A DNA stretch of 7,129 nt from an uncultured Porphyromonadaceae bacterium (lineage in GTDB: Bacteria > Bacteroidota > Bacteroidia > Bacteroidales > CAMTPD01): the NCBI GenBank assembly GCA_947074265.1, contig CAMTPD010000065.1, positions 1 through 7,129 on the forward strand, given 5' to 3'. The notes beneath the pieces were generated by a model. That model had not been told where the DNA came from. It made no database searches and worked only from the letters and a program-made list of their open reading frames with translations. The translations under genes were made by a program, and so were the position numbers. This document shows positions 7,125 through 7,129 of this stretch, in pieces; position 1 is the first letter of the stretch; the number at the start of each line of letters is the position of its first letter.

Positions 7125-7129
7125 ATTAT

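Overview
The window is a minus-strand run of polysaccharide (capsule or exopolysaccharide) genes from a Bacteroidota bacterium, probably Bacteroidales; the genus cannot be named from the sequence. Support for this placement: a Bacteroidota-type -7 promoter box (TATCTTTG), no Shine-Dalgarno-like motifs at the starts, A-rich leaders, a single-domain ManC, a GDP-fucose synthase with a roughly 40-residue insertion, and a Wza-like export protein with the long N-terminal extension common in this phylum.

Layout, in transcription order (right to left): a WecG/TagA/CpsF glycosyltransferase (7124-6414); a FucP-like sugar/H+ symporter (6414-5119); a two-domain protein joining a cytidylyltransferase-type domain to a GHMP-kinase-like domain (5104-3962); GDP-mannose 4,6-dehydratase gmd (3940-2789); GDP-L-fucose synthase fcl (2784-1705); mannose-1-phosphate guanylyltransferase manC (1708-644); then, behind its own predicted promoter, the 5' part of a Wza/SLBB-type polysaccharide export gene (597 to about 55). 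The first six genes overlap by 1-4 bases or are separated by 4-21 bases, so they look like one operon. That operon probably begins beyond the right edge of the window.

How the genes work together: ManC makes GDP-mannose, Gmd converts it to GDP-4-keto-6-deoxymannose and Fcl makes GDP-L-fucose, so the glycan very likely contains L-fucose (or mannose plus fucose). WecG/TagA would add a sugar to a lipid-linked intermediate, and the Wza-like protein would be the outer-membrane/periplasmic exit component. The permease plus the nucleotidyltransferase/GHMP protein form a less obvious pair. They may be a salvage branch (import, phosphorylate, activate), but the substrate is unknown and the kinase-like half lacks the usual ATP-binding loop sequence.

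The first 54 bases are not biological. They match an Illumina TruSeq P7/index adapter, including an 8-base index, joined directly to the truncated export gene. The left end of the contig is therefore an assembly/read-through artefact, and the open frame that runs through it is false. No RNA genes, CRISPR arrays or mobile elements were seen. There is no gene-free stretch over 300 bases; the longest is the 46-base gap at 598-643.
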